A DNA stretch of 64,000 bases from Lepidostoma basale (taxonomy: Eukaryota > Arthropoda > Insecta > Trichoptera > Lepidostomatidae). The DNA lies in contig JAHDVF020001045.1 of the NCBI GenBank assembly GCA_022606425.2, positions 620,001-684,000 on the forward strand. The letters run 5' to 3'. Every line of letters begins with the position of its first letter. The first letter of the stretch is position 1. The translations under genes were made by a program, and so were the position numbers. The notes below the pieces were generated by a model. It was not told where the DNA came from and made no database searches. It saw only the letters and a program-made list of their open reading frames with translations. Positions 31,655 through 40,853 of this stretch are shown here, in pieces.

Positions 31655-32150
31655 TAAGTAACTAACCATCACAACGTCTTCCCCGATGAGTAGGCAGAAA
31701 GAATGGACCGGTATATTTTTCTGTCCTGATATACCGCTCTCGGTTCCTCTACAATTGTACATTGTGTCATGCATGCACGTTGATTTCTCCGACTCTTTAG
31801 GTGGCCGATATTTAAAATTTGATTGATTTGTTCGTACCACGTTTTACTCGGTCTAATTATATTTTTAGTTACGTTCACGTCGTTTACATATACTTTCTTC
31901 ACCATTCTGTATTAATGTATTCTTTCCAAGTGCCCGAACCATCCTAATGACTTTTTAATTTATTTTGTTTATAACACTTTCATTTGCATTACATTCACTT
32001 CTTAAATTTGCGTTTGACACTCTATTATATTTAGATTTACCACATCATCACCTGAGAGATCTAATTTCTACTGAATTTCTACTAATTTCATCTTTCTTTT
32101 GCCAGTTCAAAGCTTCACGTTCATACATAAGGATCGGTACAAGAACACCG
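31655..32150 (-). pseudogene. LT LINE 3' fragment
   Basis: Minus strand from ACGTTGTGATGGTTAGTTAC upstream: KIYRSILSAYSSGKTL, NQRACMTQCTIVEEPRAVYQ, KTWYEQINQILNIGHLKSRR, VKKVYVNDVNVTKN. The 5' end reaches the NEALNWQK block near 32115. Diverged. Confidence 0.75.
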
Positions 32151-32164
32151 TGGTGCTTATTGTT

Positions 32165-32650
32165 CCTTGATATAAATAATAATAATAATAATCATAATAA
32201 TTAGGCTAATTTGTATAGCGCTCAAGGGCGCTTTGACGATGTTTTTAGTCTTAAGGGCTGCACGTGACACCAGCAATCAGATAACCGTTGTTTACATTTT
32301 ATGCGATATTTTGAAAAGGTGGGTTTTTAGGTAAGATTTAAAATCTGTTGGATTGTCAATGCATCTGAGGCGTGTAGGAAACATATTACTAGCGGACGGA
32401 CCTGACACTGCGAAAGCCTGATCTCCGAAATTTTTCCGGCGATTGCGCTTTGGCTCAACTAATCTACCTATCACCGAGAATTGCTGATCGAAGATTACCG
32501 CAAGTTAGGGTTTTGAGCAACACAATGTTCAGATATATAGGCTGATGCCATTCCGTGAAGCGCTTTAAAAACCTTCCAGCATAGTTTTTACTGGATTCTT
32601 TCAGGACACTTGAGCCAGTGAAGATATTTTAGATGTTGTGAAATATGCGA
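32165..32650 (-). pseudogene. L2-like LINE 3' fragment
   Basis: Minus strand: HWLKCPERIQ, VEPKRNRRKNFGDQAFAVSG, PSASNMFPTRLRCIDNPTDF, KSYLKTHLFKISHKM, then GCGCTATACAAATTAGCC and an ATT-rich tail. FGDQAF followed by FKSYLKTHLF is the L2/CR1-type C-terminal signature. RT motifs are gone. Confidence 0.75.
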
Positions 32651-32689
32651 GTTCATATTACATAATTTAGTCTGTTTGAATGACATTTT

Positions 32690-33000
32690 TGGCTTTTTTA
32701 AGTCTTTCTTCATCAGCTTGTCTCCATCCACTGCTGCACGTAGACCTCTATACCCCCACGCCATCCTTCTCGGTCTCTCGCTAGTGTTCTCCAGGCCCTT
32801 TCCGCTGTCCGCACCATCGCTCCACCTGGTAGGCTGTCTCCCGACACTTTTTCGACCCAACCGCGGCCTCCATTCAGTAACCCTCTGGCTTCATCTTCCA
32901 TCATCCCGTCGGCACACATGCCCAGCCCATTGCCACTTCATCCTTGCAATGCGTATCCCTTCGTCAGTGACCCTTTTGCGTCTTCTGATCTCCGCTTTGG
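32690..33000 (-). pseudogene. RTE-like LINE 3' fragment
   Basis: Minus strand: WAGHVCRRDDGRRE.R-like, GLLNGGRGWVEKVSGDSLPG, MVRTAERAWRTLARDREGWR, and VYVQQWMETS. Frame breaks around 32915. Confidence 0.7.
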
Positions 33001-33019
33001 GTATATGGTCTCTAAGCAA

Positions 33020-33164
33020 TATACAGAACATGATAATTTCGCCTTTATAAGGCATTATCAAATATTTGATTTTTTCTCATTAACATCGAAAGAACATATA
33101 TACTTTTTTATTGCACATTCGTCTAAGCGATCTCATTTCTTCAGCATTTATTCTAGTCCATTGA
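33020..33164. repeat. HH-C and LT scraps
   Basis: 33030-33062 ATAATTTCGCCTTTATAAGG then CATTATCAAAT is an HH-C arm core. 33118-33155 matches LT TCGTCTAAGCGATCTCATTT. Confidence 0.5.
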
Positions 33165-33415
33165 TTTGGCCGAAACACTATGATACTTCAACATTATTAC
33201 GGTTAAAATTTATAACACTGTTTTAATATCATAATTTATTTTTAAAGACTGAGAATGTCGCGACAGCTGTTTCGCCAACAAAAAACTCCTCTTAGTTTTT
33301 GTAACACCTGATGATGCCAACATCGGTTGGCGAAACAGCTGTCGCGACACTCTCAGTGAATGAAAATAAATTGTGATATTATAACAGTGTCATTAATTTT
33401 AACAGTAGCAACTAT
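33165..33415. repeat. HH-B foldback
   Basis: Left arm GAGAATGTCGCGACAGCTG, TTTCGCCAAC then a truncation (AAAAAACTCC). Right arm complete at 33300-33410 with CTCTCAGTGAATGAAAATA, TTGTGATATTATAACAGTG. Confidence 0.7.
33308..33343 (+). ncRNA. Hammerhead-like motif, HH-B
   Basis: CUGAUGA (33308-33314), extra U, helix II GCCAAC/GUUGGC (6 bp, 4-nt loop AUCG), GAA at 33332, self-complementary ACAGCUGU, C at 33343. All core positions are canonical apart from the extra U. The flanks (GUAACAC and GCGACAC) do not form helix I. Confidence 0.55.
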
Positions 33416-33434
33416 TCTACTTAAATATTTTTCC

Positions 33435-33519
33435 TTCATTATTTTGCTAGTTCCATGCTCTACTTCCATACATTAGGGTCCGCACAAGAACACCATTGTG
33501 CATTGGTATCTTATCTTAT
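33435..33519 (-). mobile_element. LT LINE scrap
   Basis: TTTTGCTAGTTCCATGCTC, then TTCCATACATTAGGGTCCG, the LPTLMYGSEAWNWQ-encoding part of LT. Confidence 0.6.
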
Positions 33520-33870
33520 TTTAAACAGGCTTTTTGTTCTTCTTAAGCATAGGTTACAATTATTTCTGGGCCACCGCCCTCTTTACATGAAAAATAAACG
33601 TTCAACGCCCCCCTCCCATAATGGTTTTTCCAAAAAAGGAAAAACGATTAGAATACATACAATAACAAAATAAACCAATATTTATATTTCATTTGTTTTA
33701 TTAGTACCTACGTGATACGCGTGTTTTTTTTTGTATTTTTAGACTTTATTTTTTATCTGCCCACGTTCTCTATTTTTTCTGGGTCTTCTACTGCCCCCCT
33801 GAAAGTCTCAAACGCCCACAAGGGGGCGTTATCGCCTACTTTGAGAACCTAGGTTCTTAAGTATATTGTT
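33520..33870. repeat. Candidate DNA-transposon remnant, C-run rich
   Basis: CAACGCCCCCCTCCCATAA, CTGCCCCCCTGAAAG and GGGGGCGTTATCGCC, ending CTTTGAGAACCTAGG, resemble the ends of some arthropod hAT-type elements. No terminal inverted repeat pair or target duplication could be fixed, so this is tentative. Confidence 0.3.
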
Positions 33871-33885
33871 CGTAATTAAAACTAA

Positions 33886-33973
33886 CTAACTTACTAACTA
33901 CCACGCCGTCTCCCCGAAAGGGTGGGCAGAAAGAATGGTCTGTCACACTTTTACTGATGCGGCACTCCATCCA
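33886..33973 (-). mobile_element. S1 3' end, truncated
   Basis: TAACTTACTAACTACCACG tail, CCCCGAAAGGG hairpin complement, then ACTTTTACTGATGCGGCAC. Cut at CTCCATCC, where a plus-strand S1 copy begins. Confidence 0.7.
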
Positions 33974-34248
33974 TTATGTGTTATTACATTATGTGCTAAA
34001 TTAAAAAAAACGGTAGATTCGCGGAACAAAAATTAACCATCTAAAAAGAACATTTTGTGTTAAATAATTTTATTTTGTTATTTTATTTTATATCATTGTA
34101 TTTTATATTATTTGTTTTAGATTTATATTGTGGGTGTTGGACGATCGAAGTGTGCGCGGGAGATGCCTATTGGTGGCGATGAGGTTCGCAACCCATCACA
34201 CCACGTCTCCCGCGGAGCGAAAAGAGAAGGATGGAATGCCGCATCAGT
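33974..34248 (+). mobile_element. S1 element, 3' end missing
   Basis: ATTATGTGTTATTACATTAT, AAAAAACGGTAGATTCG, the AT-rich linker and the GC block up to GGATGGAATGCCGCATCAG, then ends. Together with the minus-strand copy it makes an inverted composite with one tail. Confidence 0.7.
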
Positions 34249-34422
34249 TGTTCGTAATTAAATACTTAATATATATTTTGTCGGGGCATTAATCATGAAT
34301 CACATCAAGATTCATTAAATTCATTCAAAAGCCGCCCCTCAAAGTGAGCGGAGAATATTTAGTTCGTGTTTAGGCGATCTAATAAATCATTGCAGTCATT
34401 ACGTAAAAAAATAACGACTTAC
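34249..34422. other. Unique sequence
   Basis: Intron side of the exon candidate that follows; no repeats. Confidence 0.35.
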
Positions 34423-34501
34423 CATCGGACCGCTGCCGAGTCCAGCTCGTGTCACTGCCGCGCTCCATCATAAATCCGGTGCCAGCTGAAACGCTATCCA
34501 T
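34423..34501 (-). CDS. First coding exon candidate of a minus-strand gene
   Basis: On the minus strand two stops (TAA TAA) precede GTC then ATG at 34501. The frame reads MDSVSAGTGFMMERGSDTSW, TRQRSD and one extra base, followed directly by a GTAAGTC donor at 34422 (phase 1). The stretch is GC-rich (GCGCGGCAGTGACACG) in an AT-rich setting. I do not recognise the protein and found no following exon to the left. Alternatively it is a chance frame in a conserved non-coding block. Confidence 0.4.
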
Positions 34502-34644
34502 GACTTATTATTTACCACTCATAATGGATTAGCCCACAGCCTCTTCAACTGTGGCTCGCTTATATACAATAAACTCCAAAATATTTTCAGAAACTAGTAA
34601 GTGCGGGAACTGCGGCTAGGTAACTGTATTTCCTTTAACCTTAA
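34502..34644. other. Unique sequence upstream of the minus-strand exon
   Basis: Possible 5' UTR or promoter side of the candidate exon; no TATA or other element can be argued. Confidence 0.3.
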
Positions 34645-35508
34645 ACCATATAAGAAGTGAGTGGAGTGCGAATGAAAGTGTTATGAACAAAATAATTAAA
34701 GGAACATTAAGATGGTTTGGATGAAGACCAAGGAAAACGTCATCATCATCAGCCGTCTGTCATCCACTGCTGAATGTAGGCCTCTCCCAAAGCACGCCAC
34801 CGCCCCCTATCCATTGCCGCTCCCATCCATCCATGTCCAGCAATCCTCTTCAGATCGTCGGTCCAGCAGGCAGGGGGACGTCCAACTTTACGGAATCATG
34901 TACGCGGTCTCCATTCCAGAACCCGTCTTCCCCACTGACTGTCGGTTCTCCGACAGATATGGCCAGCCCACCGCCACTTCAGCCCGCCTATCCGCAGAGC
35001 TACCTTAGTCACCTTGGTTTGTTGTTGAATAAATTCGTTTCTAAATCTGTCCCTCAAGATTATTCCAAGCATGGCTCTTTCCATGCCGCGCTGGGCGATC
35101 TTGAATCTGTAGACTAGACCTTTTGTCAGGGTCCACGTCTCGGCTCCGTACGTCATGACTGGCAAGACGCACTGGTTGAAGACTTAAGTTTTGAGGCATT
35201 GTGGTATTTTGGAAGTGAGAACATGACGTAATTTTTCAATGGCCACCCAACCCAACTGAATTCTTCGATCGGCTTCTTTCTCGAAATTATTTCGTCCTAA
35301 TTGTACAAGGAAAATGTGGCACGATCAAAAAAATCAAATTTTGAATGTCGGCCACGTGAGGAGTCGGTGAAAACGACGTGCGTATATGACACGATGTACG
35401 AATGTTGAGGAAGCGAAAGACGTACGTCAGGAAAGAAAAGTGTGGCAGTCCATTCTTTCTACCTACCTCTTCGATGAGATGGAGCGATGGTTTGTTAGTT
35501 AGTTGTTA
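34645..35508 (+). pseudogene. LT LINE 3' fragment split by an RTE-like insertion
   Basis: Left part 34645-34740: AAGTGAGTGGAGTGCG, MNKIIKGTLRWFG, then a deletion into ACCAAGGAAAACG. Right part 35307-35508: AAGGAAAATGTGGCACG, NVGHVRSR, VWQSILST-like end and GATGGAGCGATGG, TTAGTTAG. The two parts continue each other across the insert. Confidence 0.75.
34741..35306 (-). mobile_element. RTE-like LINE, 3' half, nested insertion
   Basis: Minus strand: AETWTLTKGLVYRFKIAQRG, MERAMLGIILRDRFRNEFIQ, TKVTKVALRIGGLKWRWAGH, ICRRTDSQWGRRVLEWRPRT, then GHGW and an AYIQQW-type end, with a (GAT)n tail seen as CATCATCATC at 34741. It is flanked by an 11-bp duplication AAGGAAAACGT / AAGGAAAATGT (34730-34740 and 35307-35317). 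RT motifs are missing (5' truncated). Confidence 0.8.
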
Positions 35509-35564
35509 TGATATCCGAGAACTTGATTGAACTTGTTCCCCAATGAAATTATATATCATTTTAG

Positions 35565-35720
35565 ATAAACTTAATGCGTTAACGCTGTGGAATTCCATAA
35601 TGTTAGCATCGTCTAGTTTTACAATTAATTGATAAACTGATTATAAGCCATGACGATGCTATCATCGGTTAGCGAAACAGCTGTCGCGGCAAAATACAGT
35701 CAATTGTGGTATTAATTAAA
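35565..35720 (+). repeat. Cap plus HH-B single arm
   Basis: Cap at 35568-35600 (GCGTTAACGCTGTGGAATTC), then a short HH-B derivative with GATGCTATCATCGGTTAGCG, AAACAGCTGTCGCGGC and GTCAATTGTGGTATT. The core here is partly lost. Confidence 0.6.
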
Positions 35721-35779
35721 AAGTTTTTTCATAATGTTGAAATATCAAAGTGTTTCCGCAAAAACAACGGATTTTATCA

Positions 35780-35915
35780 TCAAAACACTTTTTTTCCACT
35801 TTTGAGTTTATTTTTCTCGACATGTTTCTATGGCTTACGCCTTCATCATTGGGAGAACGATATAAACACAAAAGTGGAAAAAACAGTGAACAGAAAACAA
35901 TCCATAAAAAATAAT
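35780..35915. repeat. HH-A arm
   Basis: CAAAACACTTTTTTTCCAC, TGAGTTTATTTTTCTCGAC, core at 35814-35858 (-), then ACACAAAAGTGGAAAAAAC as a shortened second arm. Confidence 0.6.
35814..35858 (-). ncRNA. Hammerhead-like motif, HH-A
   Basis: Minus strand: helix I GUUCUC/GAGAA, core CCAAUGA, extra U, a stem centred on GGC/GCC, GAA, ACAUGU, C. U4 and G5 are changed, so activity is unlikely. Confidence 0.4.
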
Positions 35916-36395
35916 GTATTATGTATTTTTTTTATATAATTTAAATAAAAACTGTATTTCGTAATAAATGACAATAAATTTTTATGAATGCATTTCTTAA
36001 AATATTTTTTCGTTACAATGTTGTCTTGTTAAAACATCAGCGCGTCCCGACACGACTGAAACATGTGCACGACCACCGTCATGTCAGCATGCTCCATGAC
36101 TCAACACGCCACAATGATATGTTTCTGCCTTTGAAAAGCTTTTCCACTGGATATTTTTATCACACATAATTGATAAGCCTACAACACTGCAAATTGCGGG
36201 TACGGACACCATTAATTGATCTTCAATCATAAATTTACCAACTGAAAATCCTCTACAAGCGCTTTTCAAAAGTTATTTTTATCTTTCATAATTGATCAAA
36301 CCACAGCCTCGTAAGCTATGGTACGGGGACTAAAAAGGTTTCTTATTGAATGACGGATTTTTTCTTGTTCACGTTATATTAACAGTAAATTTTTA
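35916..36395. other. Unique sequence
   Basis: No gene recognised; some mixed-composition text at 36040-36160. Confidence 0.35.
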
Positions 36396-36850
36396 TTTTA
36401 CTCTGCTTTTTTACCACTTTACTTTATTTACTTGTCTACAAGTATTTGTATACATTTAAAAAACAAATTGTATTATATAAAAACTGGTACAAGTTAAAAG
36501 CATAAAAATTGGAGATTGGAACTCCAGGCGTTATCTAGCAGTGTGATGATTGCGTAAGCCTTTCACATTGCATTAATTAAGATTTTCTGCTTAATGCTTA
36601 CAAATAATCTTACTAGATGGTGCTAGTATAGATTGACCTAAAAATGTGAAGTTATTTAACATAGTAGCATATGTACAAGTTCCAAAAATTTGTCAGACGT
36701 GGTGGTCGTAAGAAGGGAATGTTGTTAACATAAAGTGATCGCTTAACCCAACCAATGACCGGTCATAAGTCCTGTAAACGCCTCGACTACCATATTCTGT
36801 TTCCAAAAAAATTTACGTCTTCGTCTCTATTGAGATACAATTAATCCTTT
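36396..36850. repeat. MITE-D, inner block plus right arm
   Basis: TTGTCTACAAGTATTTGTAT, TCTGCTTAATGCTTACA, AGATGGTGCTAGTATAG, then the right arm from GCATATGTACAAGTTCC to TCTATTGAGATACAATTAAT. The left arm is absent. Confidence 0.7.
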
Positions 36851-36924
36851 ATTTTACTTTACTTTCTCTAACGATTCTCTTTAAATATGTATTTTATTAA
36901 ATATCATCAAAGATTTAGAAAAAA

Positions 36925-37200
36925 AACAGATCTACAACTGATGCAATATTCATTATAAGACAGATTAAGGAGAAATCAATAGAATACAACGAACCAGCTT
37001 ATATGTGTTTCATTGACTTAACTAAGGCGTTTGATGAGAGTATTGCTAAAAGACATTGTCAATATCCTTTTAGAAAGAGGTATATCATCATCTATAATAA
37101 AAACAATACGAGACCTTAACACTAATAGCAAAACGATCATTAAAGCAGATGAGGAGCTCTCTAGGGAAATACCTGCTATATCAGGAATAAGAAGAATGTG
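36925..37200 (+). pseudogene. LINE reverse transcriptase fragment
   Basis: Reads STTDAIFIIRQIKEKSIEYN, EPAYMCFIDLTKAFDE (RT motif A region), then a frameshift and stops. The rest (RGISSSIIKTIRDL-like) is out of frame. Clade not determined. Confidence 0.7.
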
Positions 37201-37244
37201 AGAGTAAAATGCGATAAATTAGCTACCTATTTTCCTCTTAGTTT

Positions 37245-37340
37245 AGGTCGTATGACCTGTTTATGATGGTAGGCTGTAACGGGGTGATGATGTCCAGGCA
37301 TCTCTCCATCTTTTTGGCGGCCTTCCTGGTAATCTTATGC
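37245..37340 (-). pseudogene. LINE post-RT scrap
   Basis: Minus strand reads RLPGRPPKRWRDAWTSS-like text (CATCTCTCCATCTTTTTGGC complement). Too short for family assignment. Confidence 0.45.
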
Positions 37341-37789
37341 TGATTGGGTTTTCATTCACTGTGATATCATTCCCATAAAATATAATATACTTTCTAGGAA
37401 AAATCTATTTAATTACGTTTTCCTTCGTGTGAATAATTTAATAAATTACCCCGTAACTCAAACTTTATAAATAAATTAAAATCTAAAAGGTAACTAGTGA
37501 AACTCCTACATTTATTGAATTTATGAGACTTTTTTAGACCCGGAAAAGCATACCTCCAAGGAAACTATTAGAATAATTTAAATTGATTATAAAAGTGGCA
37601 AAAAACGGTATTAAGAATAGCTTTTTTTGCTTTTTTGATATTGATGTTACTTTTTGGAACATAAAAATGTTAAAAAAATTATAGAAAACACGCTCTTTTT
37701 GTGCGTGCTTTCTTTCCTATTTTAAGCTTATAGATATAAAATAATAAAATAATTTGTATTTAACCACGGAATGTGGTAAAATACAAAGT
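37341..37789. other. HH-C arm and unique DNA
   Basis: 37365-37440 carries CATTCCCATAAAATATAATA and CGTTTTCCTTCG, one HH-C arm without its core. The rest is AT-rich and not recognised. Confidence 0.45.
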
Positions 37790-38160
37790 GTTTTATTATT
37801 AATTGTATATCAATAGAGATGAAGATGTAAATTTTTTGGAAACAGAATATGGTGGTCGAGGCATTTAAGGACTTATGACCTGTCATTGGTTGGGTTAAGC
37901 GATCGCTTTATGTTTAACAACATTCCCCATTCCGCCCTTCTTACGACTGTTTTATAAATAATTGAATTAATTTATAAAACTGAATAATTGAATTAATTTA
38001 TAAAGCAGAAGTGCGGAATGGGGAATGTTGTTAAACATAAAGCGATCGCTTAACCCAACCAATGACAGGTCATAAGTCCTATAAACGCCTTGACCACCAT
38101 ATTCTATTTCCAAATAATTTACATCTTCGTCTCTATTGAGATACAATTAATTCTTAATGA
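37790..38160. repeat. MITE-D, complete palindrome
   Basis: Left arm about 37801-37951 and right arm about 38010-38153 are near-perfect complements (TTGGTTGGGTTAAGCGATCG, TTTATGTTTAACAACATTCC). The 58-bp centre is a duplicated AATAATTGAATTAATTTATA. The outer ends are ATTAATTGTAT and ATACAATTAAT. Confidence 0.85.
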
Positions 38161-38719
38161 TTAATCCGCAATGGGTAAAATCCAGTATTTGTCTACAAGT
38201 ATTTGTATACATTCAAACCAAAATGTTTTATTATTTATTTATTTATATCTATAAGTTTAAAAATGTGTTTTTTTTTTACAATTTTCAATACAACTAACAT
38301 TTGTTTGGCTTGAAATATAATAAATGTAAATGTATCCAATATAAGTTCTAAATGATAGTGTATTTATTTGAAATCTCAGCAAACAGCTTTCTTAGGTCGA
38401 TTGTAAGGGTTGAATTAGTTATTGCAGTTTTTACATGCCCATAAATTTACAATGAATTAATGACATATTCGCCTTCATTTTGTGTTGTGGATTCAATATA
38501 AATAACACTCTGTATTTTATATGTAGACATGTTTCAGTTGTGACGTAACCAGCTTCGATGCAAACTTGTGTGTTAAAATTGATATTAAAATATGTGTTGT
38601 GAAAAAACAAAGTGTTTTTCTATTTATTCAAATGAATTCTATGCCCCTAAAAATTGGCTTCTCTTCTATTCTCTTGCCATTGTGGTGGAAGATTTAGCCG
38701 ACTAAAAATGTTTAATTTA
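38161..38719. repeat. MITE-D flank and decayed HH-E
   Basis: 38188-38215 repeats GTATTTGTCTACAAGTATTT. 38460-38640 has the HH-E terminus CATTTTGTGTTGTGGATTC and a decayed core near 38525. The rest is AT-rich. Confidence 0.45.
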
Positions 38720-38990
38720 AGATAAACTTAAGACGTTATCAACGTGGAATTCCATGATGACTGAATGATTTTTTTATGAAATAAAAGACGATTTTTTCAC
38801 TTTATTTTTCTCGACATGTTTCGAAGGCTTTACACCTTCATTATCGGGAGAACGATGTATAATAAAACATCGTTCTCATGTTCTACCGGAGAGGAAGGTG
38901 TGAAAACTTCGAAACATATCGAGAAAAATATACTGAAAAGTAGAAAAAAAACAGTGTTTTTATTACTTTTTTTATATTTTAATTTCATTT
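38720..38990. repeat. HH-A foldback with cap
   Basis: Cap variant AACGTGGAATTCCATGATG at 38742, then arms 38770-38860 and 38865-38985 with ACTTTATTTTTCTCGACATG / GAGAAAAATATACTG. The right-arm core is decayed. Confidence 0.7.
38808..38853 (-). ncRNA. Hammerhead-like motif, HH-A
   Basis: Minus strand: helix I GUUCUC/GAGAA (5 bp paired), core CCGAUAA (U4 to C, G8 to A), extra U, perfect helix II GAAGG/CCUUC, GAA, ACAUGU, C at 38813. Structure kept, catalytic bases changed. Confidence 0.4.
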
Positions 38991-38999
38991 ATATTTAAA

Positions 39000-39250
39000 A
39001 AAACAATATGAATAAAAACGTCAGTCTTCTAGGAGTTTTATTACATTTTTGATGGAATGGTATGTTGCGCCCTTCTAAGGCAATATCAAATGTGGCGAGA
39101 ATCAAGTGCGCAATCGTTTATATACCCGAGTTAGTGTAACATAATATGGTAATTAAGGCAATCGAAAATTCTCGACACATTTGATAATGCTTTTGAGAGC
39201 GAAAGTGTTTTAATTCATAAAAAATCGTCTTTATATGGTTTCCAGGAGCC
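39000..39250. repeat. HH-C arms and an HH-A scrap
   Basis: CGTCAGTCTTCTAGGAG, GGAATGGTATGTTGCGCCC, AAGGCAATATCAAATG form one arm. The other arm is reduced to CATTTGATAATGCTTTTG. An HH-A end TTTTAATTCATAAAAAATCG follows. Confidence 0.55.
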
Positions 39251-39643
39251 ACGGTGTTATAATAACATCACATGTATAGGCATCTTTCTTGCCCCATTTA
39301 TTTGGTATAAATAGCGCATTGTTAATATAATTAAAATAGATTCTTTATTTTTATTGGTTTGAGAATCATAGTATTAGCCAAATGCTGTGACATTAATTCT
39401 CGTAATAAATCATTCCATGTTTCGCAGAGCCACACATAACAATATAGTCATGAAAGATTTAATATTTGATTACAATCATCGCATCACTACTCGCTGATGA
39501 ATAATGATATAATTAATACACATCGGTGTATTAGTTTTCAATAATTATATCATAAATAAAAATAGATATTATAACTCAAAACAAAACAGATTGATCACTT
39601 AAATACTTTAATGGGTGAAGTTATGTATAACGGTGGAGAGGGT
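39251..39643. other. Unique AT-rich sequence
   Basis: No feature recognised. Confidence 0.35.
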
Positions 39644-39754
39644 TTAATTCTTGGGATAAGGGAGCGATAACGGGAACTTTTTGAAGATGGAAATCGTATT
39701 AAAATTGAATAGAGTGTTTATTACACTTTCATCAGTTTTGGTGGCTTGTTTAAT
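39644..39754 (-). pseudogene. Penelope-like C-terminal coding remnant
   Basis: Minus-strand frame IKQATKTDESVINTLFNFNT, ISIFKKFPLSLPYPKN*. It aligns without gaps to the ends at 44714 and 54044 (shared I-N-x-x-x-N-x pattern, then LF or MF plus P). Only the last 36 residues are kept. Confidence 0.5.
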
Positions 39755-40300
39755 TTAAAAATATTTTTACTCTGTTTTATTTTATTGTTAAAACTTTAGG
39801 TTGGGTAACAACCGAAATATGTCAGTAAAAAGGGTAATAAAATGTTGTAACAATACTAAGTGCAGTATTTGCATATTTATTCATGAATGAATCCACAACA
39901 CGAAGTGAAGGCAAATATATATAGAAGAAAAAGAGAAAACTTTTTTTTCACGATAATTTTTTTTGGAATTTATTCATTATACGGCATTCTTTAATTCTTG
40001 TTGGTTAAAATGGGTAATTATAAAGGTAATCATTAGTACATATAAATCGACGTGCGTACATGTCCACTATGTATGAATGTTGAGACGGCAAACAATTTCA
40101 AACTGTATTTCTATAATTTCTCTTGATAGATGTATTTTTATAATATGTATTACTGAAGAAGGACTGGTTTCCCGAATCATGTCTATGTTATTAATTTTTT
40201 AAAATAAAAGTGTTGTATATACAATGTATATAAAAAGAAAAAGAGAAATAAAGCTACATAACAACACAAAGTATGTCGAATATAGAAGTATTTCTATAAT
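39755..40300 (+). repeat. HH-E arms, decayed
   Basis: 39785-39815 keeps helix II GGUUG/CAACC, GAA, AUAUGU, C but lacks CUGANGA. 40155-40195 has CUGAAGA, an extra A, GGA...CCC, GAA, UCAUGU, C. Both are followed by the HH-E 3' end (AACACGAAGTGAAGGC; ACACAAAGTATGTCGAATAT). Confidence 0.55.
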
Positions 40301-40853
40301 TTTACTTTTATAAGTTCTCTTTTATTTTTGATAACGAAATATTTAATTAAAACTTTTTATGTACCATTTAAAATGTTTGTTTGAACCAAAACAATTTGAA
40401 GTTAATAAAAAATAAATAATGGCATGATCCAAAAGGATTAAACAAAAAAATATTTCAGGGCCGCAAATCGACTCCGACCGTTCCATTAATCAACTCGGAG
40501 TAATCCTTTTATCGCGCAATCTGACCTATTTGATCGTCTAACTCTTTCCCCTTGTTTGTACAACATTAATTAATTACAACACGTCTTCTTAACGACTGGG
40601 AGAGGGTGGAGAGACCGGCAAATAGGGGCATGTAGATAGCGGAAGCAACAGTGCAAGGCGCTTACAGATTGTACGTAGTCGAAACGAAATCGATTTCGTA
40701 AATATTTTCGTATTTTGAAGTTGTCAATACTAATATTAAGTTGTTGTATTATTTATTAATTTGATTTAAATCTATAGGAAAGCATAACGAATTTATGATA
40801 TTACACATCATATTATATATATTGTGAAAAACGTAGTTTTAAGAAGTATAATA
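40301..40853. other. Unique sequence
   Basis: Includes a mixed-composition block (40440-40690) that looks intronic; no exon signals seen. Confidence 0.35.
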
